DNA from: Cyanobacterium aponinum PCC 10605
GTDB lineage: Bacteria > Cyanobacteriota > Cyanobacteriia > Cyanobacteriales > Cyanobacteriaceae
DNA: 64,000 bases
Assembly: GCF_000317675.1 (NCBI RefSeq)
Contig: NC_019776.1
Span: forward strand, 1,240,001-1,304,000
Reading direction: 5' to 3'
Shown: positions 10,135 to 20,103 of the stretch, one piece after another
Position numbering within the stretch: the stretch's first letter is position 1
How the letters are laid out: each line of letters begins with the position of its first letter
Notes under the pieces: generated by a model
Told to the model about the DNA's origin: nothing
Databases searched by the model: none
Seen by the model: only the letters and a program-made list of their open reading frames with translations
Translations under genes and position numbers: made by a program

Positions 10135-11475
10135 ATGTTATTAACAAATAATCATAAAAATTTAATTTTAAATAATTGTACAAAACAAGATATTATCAAT
10201 TATTTAAACAGTGCTTGGGAAACAGAAGATATTTTATTTAAAAGTATTCAAGACGATCGAACCTTTTATCTTAATCCTGATTCTCTGCGTAATCCTCTCA
10301 TTTTTTATCTTGGTCATTCGGCGATATTTTACATCAATAAATTGCTCATTGTTGGTTTATTAGACACTGGAATTAACCCTCTTTATGAAAAATTATATGA
10401 AATGGGAGTTGATCCAGATACCCCAGATGAGTTACAAAATGCGATCGCATCTATTCAATGGCATGATGTAGAAAAATTATGGACATATCGCCATCAAGCC
10501 AGAAATCTATTGATTGACATAATTAAAAAAACTCCCCTTGAGTTACCTATCACCCCTGAAAGTCGATGGTGGGCAATTATTATGGGGATAGAGCATCAAA
10601 GGATACACATAGAAACATCTTCGATGTTAATACGACAATTACCCGTAGAATTAATCGCAAAACCTTCATCTTGGTATTATGCCTCAAGCAAAGGAAAACC
10701 TCCTAAAAATGACATGATAACAGTCAAAGGAGGAGTCGTGAACCTTGGCAACCCAGAAAAGGCTTATCTCTACGGTTGGGATGTAGATTTCGGCACAAGA
10801 GAAGTAATTGTCAATGATTTTGCTGTTAGTAAATACCCTATTACCAACGATGAATTTTTGCAATTTGTGAAGTCTGGAGGTTATCAAAATTCAAACTATT
10901 GGCAGGAAGAAGGATGGCAATGGCGAGAAACAAATCAAGTTACCCATCCTAAATTTTGGATACTAAATCAAGATAGTTACCGTTATCGTCTCATGTTTGA
11001 TGAGATAGATTTACCCCTCGATTTTCCAGTAGAAGTCAACCATCATGAAGCGATCGCATTTTGTAATTATTATAGTCAGAAAATAGGTCAAAAATGTACC
11101 ATGATGAGTGAGGCACAGTGGCACTTAGCCAGTGGGAAAAACCAAGATGACGAGAATAAATATAACCTCAACCTAAAATATATTTCCCCGACTCCTGTTG
11201 GTAGCATAGAAACAGCACAAAGTCATGAAGGAATTTACGATTTAAGAGGAAATGTCTGGGAATGGTTAGCGGATATATTTACACCCCTAACAGATTTTCA
11301 ACCTCATTATCTATATCAAGACTATTCTGCTCCATTCTTTGATAATCGTCATTATCTTTTAAAAGGTGGTTCTTGGGCTACCAATGGTTATGAAGCCACC
11401 CCTTATTATCGTAATTGGTTTCGTCCTCATTTCTTCCAACACGCAGGGTTTAGAATATCAAACCAATTTTCCTAG
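10135..11475 (+). CDS. ovoA: OvoA-type 5-histidylcysteine sulfoxide synthase, lacking the methyltransferase domain
   Basis: The OvoA/EgtB family are non-haem iron enzymes that join cysteine to histidine with O2, a step towards ovothiol (C5 attachment) or ergothioneine. The N-terminal DinB-like part carries GHSAIFYINK (His61) and GIEHQRIHIETSS (His154-x3-His158-x-Glu160), the expected three-His iron site. From about residue 195 an FGE-sulfatase-like domain follows (VKGGVVNLG, YGWDVDFGTR, NVWEWLAD, KGGSWATNGYE, near-terminal GFRIS). The sequence tracks the OvoA N-terminal family more closely than EgtB. Full-length OvoA carries a C-terminal SAM methyltransferase of roughly 250 residues. Here the protein stops at 446, so methylation would need a separate enzyme or not occur. 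No such gene is adjacent. Confidence 0.83.
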   Translation: MLLTNNHKNLILNNCTKQDIINYLNSAWETEDILFKSIQDDRTFYLNPDSLRNPLIFYLGHSAIFYINKLLIVGLLDTGINPLYEKLYEMGVDPDTPDELQNAIASIQWHDVEKLWTYRHQARNLLIDIIKKTPLELPITPESRWWAIIMGIEHQRIHIETSSMLIRQLPVELIAKPSSWYYASSKGKPPKNDMITVKGGVVNLGNPEKAYLYGWDVDFGTREVIVNDFAVSKYPITNDEFLQFVKSGGYQNSNYWQEEGWQWRETNQVTHPKFWILNQDSYRYRLMFDEIDLPLDFPVEVNHHEAIAFCNYYSQKIGQKCTMMSEAQWHLASGKNQDDENKYNLNLKYISPTPVGSIETAQSHEGIYDLRGNVWEWLADIFTPLTDFQPHYLYQDYSAPFFDNRHYLLKGGSWATNGYEATPYYRNWFRPHFFQHAGFRISNQFS

Positions 11476-11498
11476 TTATAGTAGCAGATTTGGAAAGA

Positions 11499-11524
11499 GG
11501 CAAAGTTAAAAGGGCAAGGGGCAA
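11499..11524 (+). repeat. 26-bp dispersed intergenic segment (copy 1)
   Basis: The segment starting GGCAAAGTTAAAAGGGCAAG is identical over 26 bases to 40602-40627. It lies 24 bases after the ovoA-like stop codon. Its function is unknown; it is probably part of a larger decayed repeat. Confidence 0.6.
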
Positions 11525-11588
11525 TAGTGAATAGTTGATAATTAACCTCAGTTTGGTTTAAGAATATCCGATAAGGTTAGGTATCATA

Positions 11589-12744
11589 TCAAATCCGTTT
11601 AATTAGCCACACTAAAAGATATTAATTAGGCCACCAATAAAAATTGGCTATTCCTTTAACTATTTCTTTTTCTTCCATAATTTTTTTGCATCTACTAATA
11701 ACTACCTCTTCTAACTCTTCTAAATTTTTAAATGTCCTATTAGCGATGGCCTCATTTATTAATGGCCACAAACGTTCTGCCGGTTGTAATTCTGGAGAGT
11801 GAGAAGGCATCAGCATAACGTGGATTCCCTCTGGTATTTCCGTCGTTTCTTTAATCGGATGCCAACCAGCTTGATCCATTGCTAAAATCACCCTTTTGTT
11901 TTTACCTATTTCATAATGCTGTGCAAAATCTTTTAAGACTCGATTAAACAATTCAGTATTTACATATGGTAGTAGCCACCAATATGTCTCTCCTGTATTT
12001 GGTTCCACAAAGCCATATAACCACAACCATTGAAAACGCCAATTGACCGTAGCTATCGGTTGATAACCTTTTTCTACCCATACTCTTCTTAATACTGGTT
12101 TGAGTCCTAAACGATGCTCATCCTCAGCCCACACTTGAACGTCCGCGTCGGGATATTCTTGTTGAATCTTTTTTTTTTTTCTGCTAGTTGATTTTTCCAT
12201 TCATTTTGTTCAAGGCAGCTAGAATTTTGATGATTTGGACGAGGACATCGGAGACGATATTCTAATCCTTTAAGATATTCCCATCCTCTTTGAGGAGAAA
12301 ATAGTACGATCTAGAAGTTGAGTGAGCCATTTTGCGACCTTGACACCATTCCAAAGTCCTTGATCATCGGGGGGTGATTGTAATCTTTGATATAGCAGAG
12401 CTAATTGTTGATCGTCTAATAACGGTTTTCTACCCCGATTATGTTGTCTTTGATCCCCCAACATTTTTGCACCCGAACGATTATAACTACGAACAAGTTC
12501 GTAAATCCAACTTAAGCTATATCCTGTAACGTGGGAAACATAAGAGGTTCGTTTCCCTTGTGCTAATAACCAAATCACTTGGTAGTGAATTTTTTCAATC
12601 CCTTGTTTGGCTTTTCGATACCCTTGTTCTAATTCTTGTAAACTTAAATGGGGTTCAATTTTGATTCTTGAAGGCATTGGTCAAAATCTACGACAACAAA
12701 TATACATCCTCTTGATTATACCATGTGCAATTAAGCGGATTTGA
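11589..12744 (-). mobile_element. IS630-family insertion sequence
   Basis: This 1156-bp element has terminal inverted repeats TCAAATCCGTTTAATT (left) and AATTAAGCGGATTTGA (right). It is flanked on each side by TA, the IS630/Tc1 target duplication. It carries a broken transposase on the minus strand. Removing the element and one TA restores the 211-bp repeat seen intact elsewhere, so the borders are well supported. Confidence 0.85.
11622..12677 (-). pseudogene. IS630 transposase, two reading-frame breaks
   Basis: The N-terminal 135 residues (12677 to 12270) hold the helix-turn-helix part. The C-terminal 192 residues (12200 to 11622) hold the DDE core: VWAEDEHRLGL, VILAMDQAGWHP and SHSPELQPAERLWPLINE. 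Between them the coding potential (SPQRGWEYLKGLEYR...) continues in another frame from about 12300. It shifts again at a run of 12 adenines on the coding strand (12169-12180). The poly-A tract could be a programmed slip, but the first break at about 12300 has no such tract. I call the gene decayed. All three catalytic acidic residues appear to be kept. Confidence 0.8.
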
Positions 12745-13001
12745 TATCAGGTATCAGGTTGCAGGTTGCAAGTGGTAAGGGTTTTTAGCAAGGGGCTTAA
12801 GCCCCTTGTTTAAGTCAGTTCGGGTTAAGGCAATTTTATGATTATTTCTAAGAAGCTATAAGGTTTTCTGACTACGAGTTGGTCTGCTTTCAGCTTATCC
12901 AAAACTCAGGTTAATTAAGAATTAGTTTCTCCCTAGCACCTCTTTTCTAACCCCTACTCAGGTGTCCTTATCCTATACTTTCAAGCTGAACTAAGATTAG
13001 T

Positions 13002-13532
13002 TTAACTTTCTGTAATCAATTCTCTATCTTCTCTGATTCTTTGCTCAATATTTTTCCCGCCAATGAAAGAGCGTAACATCCACGCCATTTCTTCGTGTTG
13101 TTCCATAATACCCGTTAAGAAATCGGCTGTACCTTCATCATGAAATTTTTGAGAACATAAATCAATATGCTTACGAAGGTTGCGAATTATATGTTCGTGG
13201 TCTATTACTAAACGCTGTACCATTTCTGTAGAGTCAGGTAAGTCGCTAGGATGCTCTTTTAAAGTTGTATTCTCCAAAAATAGTTGCGCCGTGCCAATGG
13301 GATATTCTCCTAAAGCTCTAATTCTCTCCGCACAGTTATCTATATTATCTGAAATGATCTCGTATTGACCTTGCCAAATTTCATGGAGGGTTAAAAATTG
13401 AGGTCCAACTACATCCCAATGATATTTTTTAGTTTTGATTTGCAATAGATAGAAATCTGCTAAGTTTTGATTTAATAATTTAACAACTTCTTGAATTTCT
13501 GTTTTGCTTAATCCTATATTAATAGTATTCAT
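13002..13532 (-). CDS. dps: Dps-family ferritin-like DNA-protection protein
   Basis: Dps proteins form 12-subunit shells that oxidise and store iron with H2O2 and protect DNA in stress. At 176 residues this has family length. The ferroxidase region shows the usual TKKYHWDVVGPQFLTLHE helix, with the His and Glu/Asp ligands of the inter-subunit site. Next comes AERIRALGEYPIGT, then a C-terminal helix with EQHEEMAWMLRSF. The ATG start lies 15 residues before the first core helix. It is monocistronic, with 231 bases to the next gene (13764). Cyanobacteria often have several Dps paralogues; the specific type was not resolved. Confidence 0.9.
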   Translation of the reverse strand: MNTINIGLSKTEIQEVVKLLNQNLADFYLLQIKTKKYHWDVVGPQFLTLHEIWQGQYEIISDNIDNCAERIRALGEYPIGTAQLFLENTTLKEHPSDLPDSTEMVQRLVIDHEHIIRNLRKHIDLCSQKFHDEGTADFLTGIMEQHEEMAWMLRSFIGGKNIEQRIREDRELITES

Positions 13533-13763
13533 AAATTAATTTTTTCTTATTTGCACTTACTCTCTATCATGACAATTATTGAAATTATTTTCATCTCTCA
13601 AAAGTATTAAATATCTCTACCGAAAGAAGTATTTTATTACAGAAGAATAGATTAAAAATATCATCTTTTAAGATGAGTAATTTGAGGTTTATTCCTCTAC
13701 CTACAAAAGTTGCCCTTACTCGCATACACTATGTAAATATAACTCTTTGAGTTTTTGATTTTC

Positions 13764-14375
13764 TCAAATTATTTTATTCTTACAAGCAAAACTAGCTAAT
13801 TCAGTACGATTAGTTGAGCCTGTTTTTCTTAACAAGTTACTCACATATTTTTCTACTGTTTTTGAGCTTAAATATAATTCCTCTCCTATTCTTAAGTTAG
13901 AAAATCCTTTAATCAAGAGCCTTAACACTTGTCTTTCCCTATTTGTTAACGAAATATCTAATTTTACATCGGACTTCGTTTGACTTAATTGAACATTATG
14001 ACGAGTAAATAAATGCTTAATAATAGCAATTAATTCTGGTGGGTTAAAGGGTTTTTCTAAATAAATATCACATCCTGCCTGATAACCATTTACCCTATCT
14101 TGAATACCGTCTTTATTGGTTAAAAAAATAACAGGTAATAATTCAAATTCTTTTATATCTCTTAATTCTTTTACTAGCTCAAAACCATTTTTCAAAGGCA
14201 TAATTATATCAGAGATTAATAAATGAGGATGATAAATTTTTGCTAAAGAAATCGCTTCCTGCCCATTACCCGCTAGAATTACTGAATAATTTTGTAATTC
14301 TAAACATTCTTTAAGTAAATTTCTAATAATTAAGTCATCATCAGCTACCAAAATTTGCCATGTCATAATTATCAC
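13764..14375 (-). CDS. NarL/FixJ-type response regulator (REC + LuxR HTH), Ycf29-like
   Basis: This is a two-component transcription regulator. Residues 4-125 form a receiver domain: ILVADDD acidic pocket, phosphoacceptor Asp in LLISDIIMP, and the conserved Lys in LEKPFNPPEL. Residues about 142-203 are a LuxR/GerE helix-turn-helix: LTNRERQVLRLLIKGFSN followed by LYLSSKTVEKYVSNLL. The layout and length resemble the Ycf29 group of cyanobacteria and plastids, but this is a family-level guess. An internal ATG at residue 4 (14366) is an equally good start. No histidine kinase gene is adjacent, so its partner is unknown. Confidence 0.85.
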   Translation of the reverse strand: MIIMTWQILVADDDLIIRNLLKECLELQNYSVILAGNGQEAISLAKIYHPHLLISDIIMPLKNGFELVKELRDIKEFELLPVIFLTNKDGIQDRVNGYQAGCDIYLEKPFNPPELIAIIKHLFTRHNVQLSQTKSDVKLDISLTNRERQVLRLLIKGFSNLRIGEELYLSSKTVEKYVSNLLRKTGSTNRTELASFACKNKII

Positions 14376-14587
14376 AACTTTAAAGTATTTTTATGCGAGG
14401 CTATTGACCTTGTTTATAATTTCATTCTATATCCATTTTTATTTGTTTACGAATGTTTATTTAACAATAATTAAAATAATAATTATATTGTTTAAAATGT
14501 AACAATTTATGCTTATTTTTTTCTTTTATTACCATTCATTGCTATTTGATAAAGTTGCCAAAATGCTGAATAATTATTTACTGATAA

Positions 14588-15610
14588 ATGACTATTAAGC
14601 TAAAATTAAAATTTATGATAACGGATATAGAATCTCGACTTAAAACTCTTGCCCAAGAAGCCCAAGAGGCGATCGCATCTTCCGAGAGTTTATCACAACT
14701 AGAAGAATTAAGAGTTAGTTATTTAGGTAAAAAAGGTCAATTATCCCTCATTTTAAAAGAAATGGGTAAACTATCCGCCGAAGAAAGACCCCGTATCGGT
14801 GCGATCGCAAATGAAATCAAAACTACTATTCAAGATAACTTAAGCAATAAACAACAAAATTTACAACAAGCAGAAATCGAAAAGCAAATTTTAGCAGAAA
14901 CCCTCGATGTCACCATGCCGGGGGTGAGCTATCCCTTGGGTAAATCTCATCCCTTACAAAGTACTATTGATCGCATCTTAGATATATTTGTCGGCTTAGG
15001 ATATACAGTTGCCGAAGGACCACAAATCGAGAGCGACTACTATAATTTTACCGCCTTAAATACCCCTGAAGATCATCCAGCTAGGGACATGCAAGATACC
15101 TTCTATTTTGAAGATGGTAGCCTTCTGCGCACTCACACATCATCCGTACAAATTCGTTACATGGAAAAAAATGAGCCCCCCATTAGGATTATCGCACCGG
15201 GTAGAGTTTACCGACGAGATACCGTTGATGCCACCCACTCCGCCGTATTCCACCAAATCGAGATACTAGCCGTGGGGAAAGGGTTAACCTTCACCGACTT
15301 AAAAGGTACAATCAAAGAGTTTCTCAGACAGATGTTTGGAGACGATTTACCCACTGTTTTCCGTGCCAGTTACTTCCCTTTCACCGAGCCTTCAGCAGAA
15401 GTTGACGTACAATGGCAAGGTAAATGGTTAGAAGTACTCGGATGCGGTATGGTTGATCCAAATGTACTCAAAGCAGTAGGTTATGACCCAGAAATTTACA
15501 CAGGATTCGCCGCAGGGTTAGGAGTTGAGCGCTTTGCTATGATTTTACACAAAATCGATGATATTCGCCGTTTATATAATAGCGATCTCCGTTTTCTGCA
15601 ACAATTCTAA
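14588..15610 (+). CDS. pheS: Phenylalanyl-tRNA synthetase alpha subunit
   Basis: PheS forms the catalytic half of the (alpha-beta)2 enzyme that charges tRNA-Phe. An N-terminal coiled-coil (about 15-100, with [16 protein letters not shown]) is followed by the class II synthetase core. Core motifs: motif 1 around [20 protein letters not shown]; motif 2 DTFYFED...[14 protein letters not shown] and [21 protein letters not shown]; motif 3 [14 protein letters not shown]. Internal Met10 (14615, [12 protein letters not shown]) fits homologues better than the upstream ATG, because the nine extra residues are Lys-rich and unconserved. The pheT gene is not in the window, as is usual for cyanobacteria. 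Confidence 0.95.
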   Translation: MTIKLKLKFMITDIESRLKTLAQEAQEAIASSESLSQLEELRVSYLGKKGQLSLILKEMGKLSAEERPRIGAIANEIKTTIQDNLSNKQQNLQQAEIEKQILAETLDVTMPGVSYPLGKSHPLQSTIDRILDIFVGLGYTVAEGPQIESDYYNFTALNTPEDHPARDMQDTFYFEDGSLLRTHTSSVQIRYMEKNEPPIRIIAPGRVYRRDTVDATHSAVFHQIEILAVGKGLTFTDLKGTIKEFLRQMFGDDLPTVFRASYFPFTEPSAEVDVQWQGKWLEVLGCGMVDPNVLKAVGYDPEIYTGFAAGLGVERFAMILHKIDDIRRLYNSDLRFLQQF

Positions 15611-15790
15611 CATGAGTTCGGAGTTGGGGGTTCAGAGTTAAACTTAAAAGAATATTTAGCGAAAATTATATCACTTTTCCCTGTTCCCTCTTCCCTTTTT
15701 CCGCAACTTCAGCAAGAAGTCTAATAAATTTATATCGAAGAGAGCTACTAATAGATTAGGATTAGATATAGTTGTTTTTGGGGTTTATTT

Positions 15791-16726
15791 GTGTTTTTTA
15801 GCGTCGTAATTCCTACCTACAATCGTTTACCGATTTTACAAAAATGTCTGAGGGCATTGGAAAACCAACAATTTGATACAGGCTTAATCTCTGATTATGA
15901 AATTGTCGTGGTGGATGATGGCTCAACAGATGCGACTATCTCATGGTTAGACACAGAAAAAGCCAATTTACCCCATGTTAGACTATTTACCCAAAATCAT
16001 CGAGGAGCAGGAGCGGCTCGTAATTTAGGAGTAGAAAATGCCGTTGGTGAGTATATTATCTTTATTGACAGCGATTTAGTAGTGACAGAGAGCTTTTTAC
16101 AAAGTCACGCTCAAGCCCTAATTACCGCCGAAAACAAATTACAATCTGACTTAATTTTTACCTATGGTGCAGTTATCAATACTTGCAACTTTGACAATCC
16201 TACATCAGAACCTTATAAAATTACAGACTTCTCCGCCGCTTATTTTGCGACAGGTAATGTAGCCATCAAAAAAAAGTGGTTAATAGAAGCGGGAATGTTT
16301 GATACCATGTTTAGTCAATATGGTTGGGAAGACTTAGAATTAGGCGTAAGACTGAAAAGGCTGGGCTTAAAACTAATTAAATGCCCATCAGCAGTGGGTT
16401 ATCATTGGCATCCTCCCTTCAATCTCGAACAAATACCCCAATTAATTGAAAAAGAGATAGAAAGAGGCAAAATGGGGGTACTTTTTTATCAGAAACATCC
16501 CACCTATGAAGTTAAAATGATGATTCAAATGACATGGTTGCATCGACTATTATGGGGCATTCTTTCCCTTGGCGGTAGCTTAAATGAAAAAACAATGAAA
16601 CCCCTTTTGCAATGGCTAATTAATCAGGGAAAACCCCAACTAGCCCTTGAAATAGCCCGAATTTTTCTTAATTGGTACAACGTGCAAGGAGTCTATGATG
16701 CTTATAAGTTAAGTAAAAACACTTAA
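15791..16726 (+). CDS. Family 2 glycosyltransferase
   Basis: This protein has a GT-A fold nucleotide-sugar transferase domain from the N terminus. Motifs: SVVIPTYNRLPILQKCL, YEIVVVDDGSTD (metal/UDP-binding acidic cluster), GAGAARNLGVENAVGEYIIFIDSD (DxD equivalent), and GWEDLELGVRLKRLG (the ED/QxxRW-like acceptor site region). It starts with GTG at 15791. The 311 residues show no clear transmembrane helix beyond a hydrophobic patch near 250, so it is probably a soluble or membrane-associated transferase for cell-envelope polysaccharide. Sugar and acceptor cannot be told from the sequence. It stands alone, 180 bases after pheS and on the same strand. Confidence 0.85.
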   Translation: MFFSVVIPTYNRLPILQKCLRALENQQFDTGLISDYEIVVVDDGSTDATISWLDTEKANLPHVRLFTQNHRGAGAARNLGVENAVGEYIIFIDSDLVVTESFLQSHAQALITAENKLQSDLIFTYGAVINTCNFDNPTSEPYKITDFSAAYFATGNVAIKKKWLIEAGMFDTMFSQYGWEDLELGVRLKRLGLKLIKCPSAVGYHWHPPFNLEQIPQLIEKEIERGKMGVLFYQKHPTYEVKMMIQMTWLHRLLWGILSLGGSLNEKTMKPLLQWLINQGKPQLALEIARIFLNWYNVQGVYDAYKLSKNT

Positions 16727-16837
16727 ATTTTATTAAAAAAAATAAGTAAATAAGATTTATCCATATAATACTGTTAGACCAAAAATAAATAAATATTCAT
16801 AAAAAAACTCTTATAAGAAAACACGGAGGAAAAATTA

Positions 16838-18544
16838 ATGCAAGTTTTATTCTTACTTATAGGTTTAGTTGTTGGTGCGGCAATATTGTGGTTTATTAAC
16901 AAAGACAAGGTTGATGCTTCTGTTGTTGAAGCAGAAAAGCAGAAAGTTTTAAACCAAGCCGAAGGAGAATTTGAAGCCCGTAAGCAAGAGTTAATTGCCT
17001 CTTTAACTCGAGAATATGAAAACCAAGCTAATGAAAAAATTGCTGAAGTTGAAAGTAGTTACAGTAACCAAATTCAAGAATATCAAAATCAAATTAGTGA
17101 ATTACAAACAAATATTACCTATTTAGAATCACAAACAGAGCAAGTAACGGATTTACAACGCAGAATTAGTGAGTTAGAAAACGCAGAAACTCAAATTTCA
17201 CAGTTACAAGCTAAAATTGCCGAGTTAGAGGCAGGGAAAGGTGATTCTGATGATGTGGATGGGTTAAATACCAGAATAGCTGAATTAGAAACTCAATTAC
17301 AATTACAGCAACAGCAATTTGAAGATTATCAAAATCAGTTACAACAGTCTTTTCAAAGCCAGATAGAAGATTTACAAAATAATCATCAAACAGAAATCGA
17401 GGGCTACAGCATAAGAATTCAACAGCTTGAAAGACTAATTCCAGATTCTGACGCTATTATAGATTCTATTGCAGGTACGCAAAACGCTTCAGAGGAATTT
17501 TTACAAGAAGAAAACTCAGATATTAATAATCAAGAAGAATCCCTAATAGAAGATGAAACCCCTGATTTTGGTGCTTTTTCTGAAGAAGAATCTTCTTTTG
17601 ATGTGCCAGAAGAATCTAGTATTGCAACTGAAATCGCAACACCTTTTGATAGTGTAGAGGAAGTTGAGGAAGCCTCTTTAACCTTTGATGAAGTAGAAGA
17701 AGGTCAAGATTTTGTATTTACTCAGGATGATACTTCTGAAGAATCTTCTCTCGACTTTTCTGAAGAGGAAGCTAATATTGCGACAGAAATCTATCCTCCT
17801 CTTGATTCTGTTGAAGAAGATACTCCTTTCGATTTAGGAGAGGTGCAAGAAGAAGTTAGTGAAGTAGAGGAAGAATCGCCTTTTGATTTTGGTGCCGATG
17901 AAAGTGAAAGTGAAACCCCTGATTTTTCTTTAGAAGAAGTTAGTGAAGTTGAAGAGGAATCGCCTTTTGATTTTGGTGCAGACGAAAGCGAAAGTGAAAC
18001 CCCTGACTTTGCTTTAGAAGAAATTAGCGAAGTAGAGGAAGAATCGCCCTTTGATTTTGGTACAGATGAAAGCGAGAGTGAAACCCCTGACTTTGCTTTG
18101 GAAGAAATTGATGAGGATGATTCTAGCTTAGATTTTGTGATGGAAGAGAATGAAACAGAAATAGATATGTTTTCTTCTGAAATGGATATATCTAGTGATG
18201 ATGATTTAGGGGATGATTTGAATTTAGATGCTTTTGGAGAATCTCAAACAACTTCTAGTCAAGATGAATTAGACATTTTTTCTGATGATTCTGATTTTTC
18301 TTCCACTGACGATGAATTGTTAGAAATTAGTGATTCCGATGATGAATTTAATTTTGATTATACTACTGAATCTGCTAGTGCTTCTGCATCCATCGATAAT
18401 GATGATCAAGATGATATTTTAGGAAACCTAGAATTGTCTGATAATGATGATAATGACTTAGGTTTAGATTTTGGCTTGGATGATGATTCTGATGAGGAGG
18501 ATTTTGACTTAGATAGTCTTTTAGAAGATTCAGATAAGAATTAA
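16838..18544 (+). CDS. Membrane-anchored coiled-coil protein with a long acidic repeat tail
   Basis: I do not recognise a named family. Residues 2-20 form one hydrophobic anchor. Residues about 30-210 are a Gln/Glu-rich coiled coil (heptads such as QISELQTNITYLES and ISELENAETQISQLQ). Residues 220-568 are strongly acidic (Asp, Glu, Ser, Phe), with very few basic residues and no obvious fold. Three tandem 28-residue units starting SEVEEESPFDFG occupy 341-424. A clear ribosome site, GGAGGA, precedes the ATG. The layout suggests a scaffold or crowding protein that faces the cytoplasm or periplasm and binds cations or basic partners; this is only an inference. It is followed by a 356-base gap without genes. 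Confidence 0.7.
   Translation: MQVLFLLIGLVVGAAILWFINKDKVDASVVEAEKQKVLNQAEGEFEARKQELIASLTREYENQANEKIAEVESSYSNQIQEYQNQISELQTNITYLESQTEQVTDLQRRISELENAETQISQLQAKIAELEAGKGDSDDVDGLNTRIAELETQLQLQQQQFEDYQNQLQQSFQSQIEDLQNNHQTEIEGYSIRIQQLERLIPDSDAIIDSIAGTQNASEEFLQEENSDINNQEESLIEDETPDFGAFSEEESSFDVPEESSIATEIATPFDSVEEVEEASLTFDEVEEGQDFVFTQDDTSEESSLDFSEEEANIATEIYPPLDSVEEDTPFDLGEVQEEVSEVEEESPFDFGADESESETPDFSLEEVSEVEEESPFDFGADESESETPDFALEEISEVEEESPFDFGTDESESETPDFALEEIDEDDSSLDFVMEENETEIDMFSSEMDISSDDDLGDDLNLDAFGESQTTSSQDELDIFSDDSDFSSTDDELLEISDSDDEFNFDYTTESASASASIDNDDQDDILGNLELSDNDDNDLGLDFGLDDDSDEEDFDLDSLLEDSDKN
17858..18109 (+). repeat. Three tandem 84-bp coding repeats
   Basis: Units start at 17858, 17942 and 18026. 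Each encodes 28 residues of the type SEVEEESPFDFG...ESESETPDF. They differ by scattered silent and a few coding changes, so the array is not brand new. It lies in the acidic tail of the coiled-coil protein. Confidence 0.85.
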
Positions 18545-18841
18545 AAATTAATATCAAAGGTGTTTAGGTGTGAGGTTCAATAAAAACTATTCTTTTATAA
18601 TAAGAGGTAATAATTTTATTTGGTTCTTCAGAGTGTGGTTATGATAAATTAAGAGAAACAGGACTTCCATAACCTTTATTGAATAGTGTTTATAGTAAAA
18701 TAAAAACTAAAAGTTTATAAATTATTATTTAATAATCCCCTATTGCCTATTGCCTCTTGCCTTTCAGCCTACCCTAACTAATAATTTACACGACGAGAAG
18801 TGATAGAGCCTTTTATTTTTGTTGTCAGTAGTTAATAATAA
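18545..18841. other. Intergenic stretch without a gene
   Basis: This AT-rich spacer holds a short run of degenerate heptamers (CTATTGCCTATTGCCTCTTGCC, shown in two parts: CTATTGC and CTATTGCC units at about 18741-18765), typical of cyanobacterial short tandem repeats. No reading frame or RNA fold was recognised. Confidence 0.5.
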
Positions 18842-18867
18842 CAAAAAAATAAGGGGTAAAAACCCCT
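18842..18867 (-). terminator. Rho-independent terminator of pgk
   Basis: On the minus strand a hairpin AGGGGT-TTTT-ACCCCT is followed by TTATTTTTTTG, 34 bases after the pgk stop codon. This is a good match to an intrinsic terminator. Confidence 0.75.
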
Positions 18868-18900
18868 AACTCATTACTTGTTACTTATTACTAAAGTCAA

Positions 18901-20103
18901 TTAGGCTTCATCCAAAGCGGCAATACCGGGTAAAACTTTACCTTCTAATAACTCTAAACTAGCACCACCACCAGTAGAGATATGACTCATTTTCTCGGCA
19001 ACACCAACTTTTTCTACGGCGGCAACGGAATCACCACCACCAATGATAGTAGTTGCTCCTTTTGCGGTAATTTCTGCTAAACTATGTGCGATCGCTTCTG
19101 TACCTTTAGCAAATTTTTCAAATTCAAATACTCCCATAGGTCCATTCCAAACAACGGATTGACAGTCGGCAAGAGCAGTTTGGAAGGTTTTAACGGAATC
19201 AGGACCAATATCTAAGCCCATCCAACCATCAGGAATGCTATTAATATCAACGGTTTGAGCGTTTGCATCAGGAGCAAAATTATCAGCTACAATTACGTCA
19301 GTAGGTAATAAAAATTCTACACCTCTTTCTTTTGCTTTTGCTTCTAAAGCCTTAGCTAAATCTAATTTATCTTCTTCTACTAAAGACTTACCAACACTTA
19401 AACCACGGGCTTTATAGAAGGTGAAAATCATACCACCGCCGATAATTAATTTATCGCATTTTTCTAATAAGGTTTCGATAACACCAATTTTACTAGAAAC
19501 TTTAGAACCACCGATAATAGCTACTAGAGGACGTTTAGGAGATTCGATCGCACTTTGTAAGAATTTCAACTCTTTCTCAATTAAGAAACCAGCCACACTG
19601 GGGGATAAATAGTGAGTAACCCCTTCAGTGGAAGCATGGGCGCGGTGAGCAGTACCAAAAGCATCATTAACGTACAAATCAGCATTACTAGCTAATTTTT
19701 TCGCAAATTCAGGATCATTAGCTTCTTCTTCATTGTAAAAACGGAGGTTTTCTAATAAGACAACATCACCGTTAGCCATCCCATTAACTGCATTAGTCAC
19801 ATCATCACCAATACAGTCATCACACTTAACCACATTTTTACCCAATAACTCAGAAAGACGGACTGCCACAGGAGTTAAACGGAGACTATCCTTAACTTGA
19901 CCTTTGGGACGACCCATGTGACTACACAAAATTACTTTCGCACCTTTTGAGATTAAATCATTAATGGTAGGTAAAGCCGCTTTGATACGAGTATCATCGG
20001 TAATCGCACCGTTATCCATAGGCACGTTGAAATCCACGCGCATTAATACTCTTTTACCTTCTAAATCAGATTTTGTTAAATTTGCAACACTTTTTTTAGC
20101 CAT
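18901..20103 (-). CDS. pgk: Phosphoglycerate kinase
   Basis: This enzyme converts 1,3-bisphosphoglycerate and ADP to 3-phosphoglycerate and ATP in glycolysis, and runs in reverse in the Calvin cycle. At 400 residues it has family length. Motifs: [15 protein letters not shown] (substrate-binding Arg/Asp/Asn), [23 protein letters not shown], the [16 protein letters not shown] loop, [13 protein letters not shown] and the ADP site [13 protein letters not shown]. The ATG start lies directly before the first strand. A terminator follows the stop. The divergent neighbour is the universal stress protein gene, whose start is 100 bases away. Confidence 0.97.
   Translation of the reverse strand: MAKKSVANLTKSDLEGKRVLMRVDFNVPMDNGAITDDTRIKAALPTINDLISKGAKVILCSHMGRPKGQVKDSLRLTPVAVRLSELLGKNVVKCDDCIGDDVTNAVNGMANGDVVLLENLRFYNEEEANDPEFAKKLASNADLYVNDAFGTAHRAHASTEGVTHYLSPSVAGFLIEKELKFLQSAIESPKRPLVAIIGGSKVSSKIGVIETLLEKCDKLIIGGGMIFTFYKARGLSVGKSLVEEDKLDLAKALEAKAKERGVEFLLPTDVIVADNFAPDANAQTVDINSIPDGWMGLDIGPDSVKTFQTALADCQSVVWNGPMGVFEFEKFAKGTEAIAHSLAEITAKGATTIIGGGDSVAAVEKVGVAEKMSHISTGGGASLELLEGKVLPGIAALDEA

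Larger units (their letters stand above)
11544..12912. repeat. Inverted-repeat (MITE-like) element, copy A, split by an IS630
   Basis: Without the IS this is a 211-bp element with ends AACCTCAGTTTGG and CCAAAACTCAGGTT. It also holds an internal hairpin AAGGGGCTTAAGCCCCTT. Copy B, inverted at 52178-52396, matches it along nearly its whole length. Both outer ends sit beside TA. It fills almost all of the 12745-13001 gap, where no gene is seen. Confidence 0.8.

Noticed and set aside
12169-12180. Programmed frameshift in the IS630 transposase
   Set aside because: The poly-A run would allow it, but another break near 12300 without a slippery site shows that the gene is decayed.
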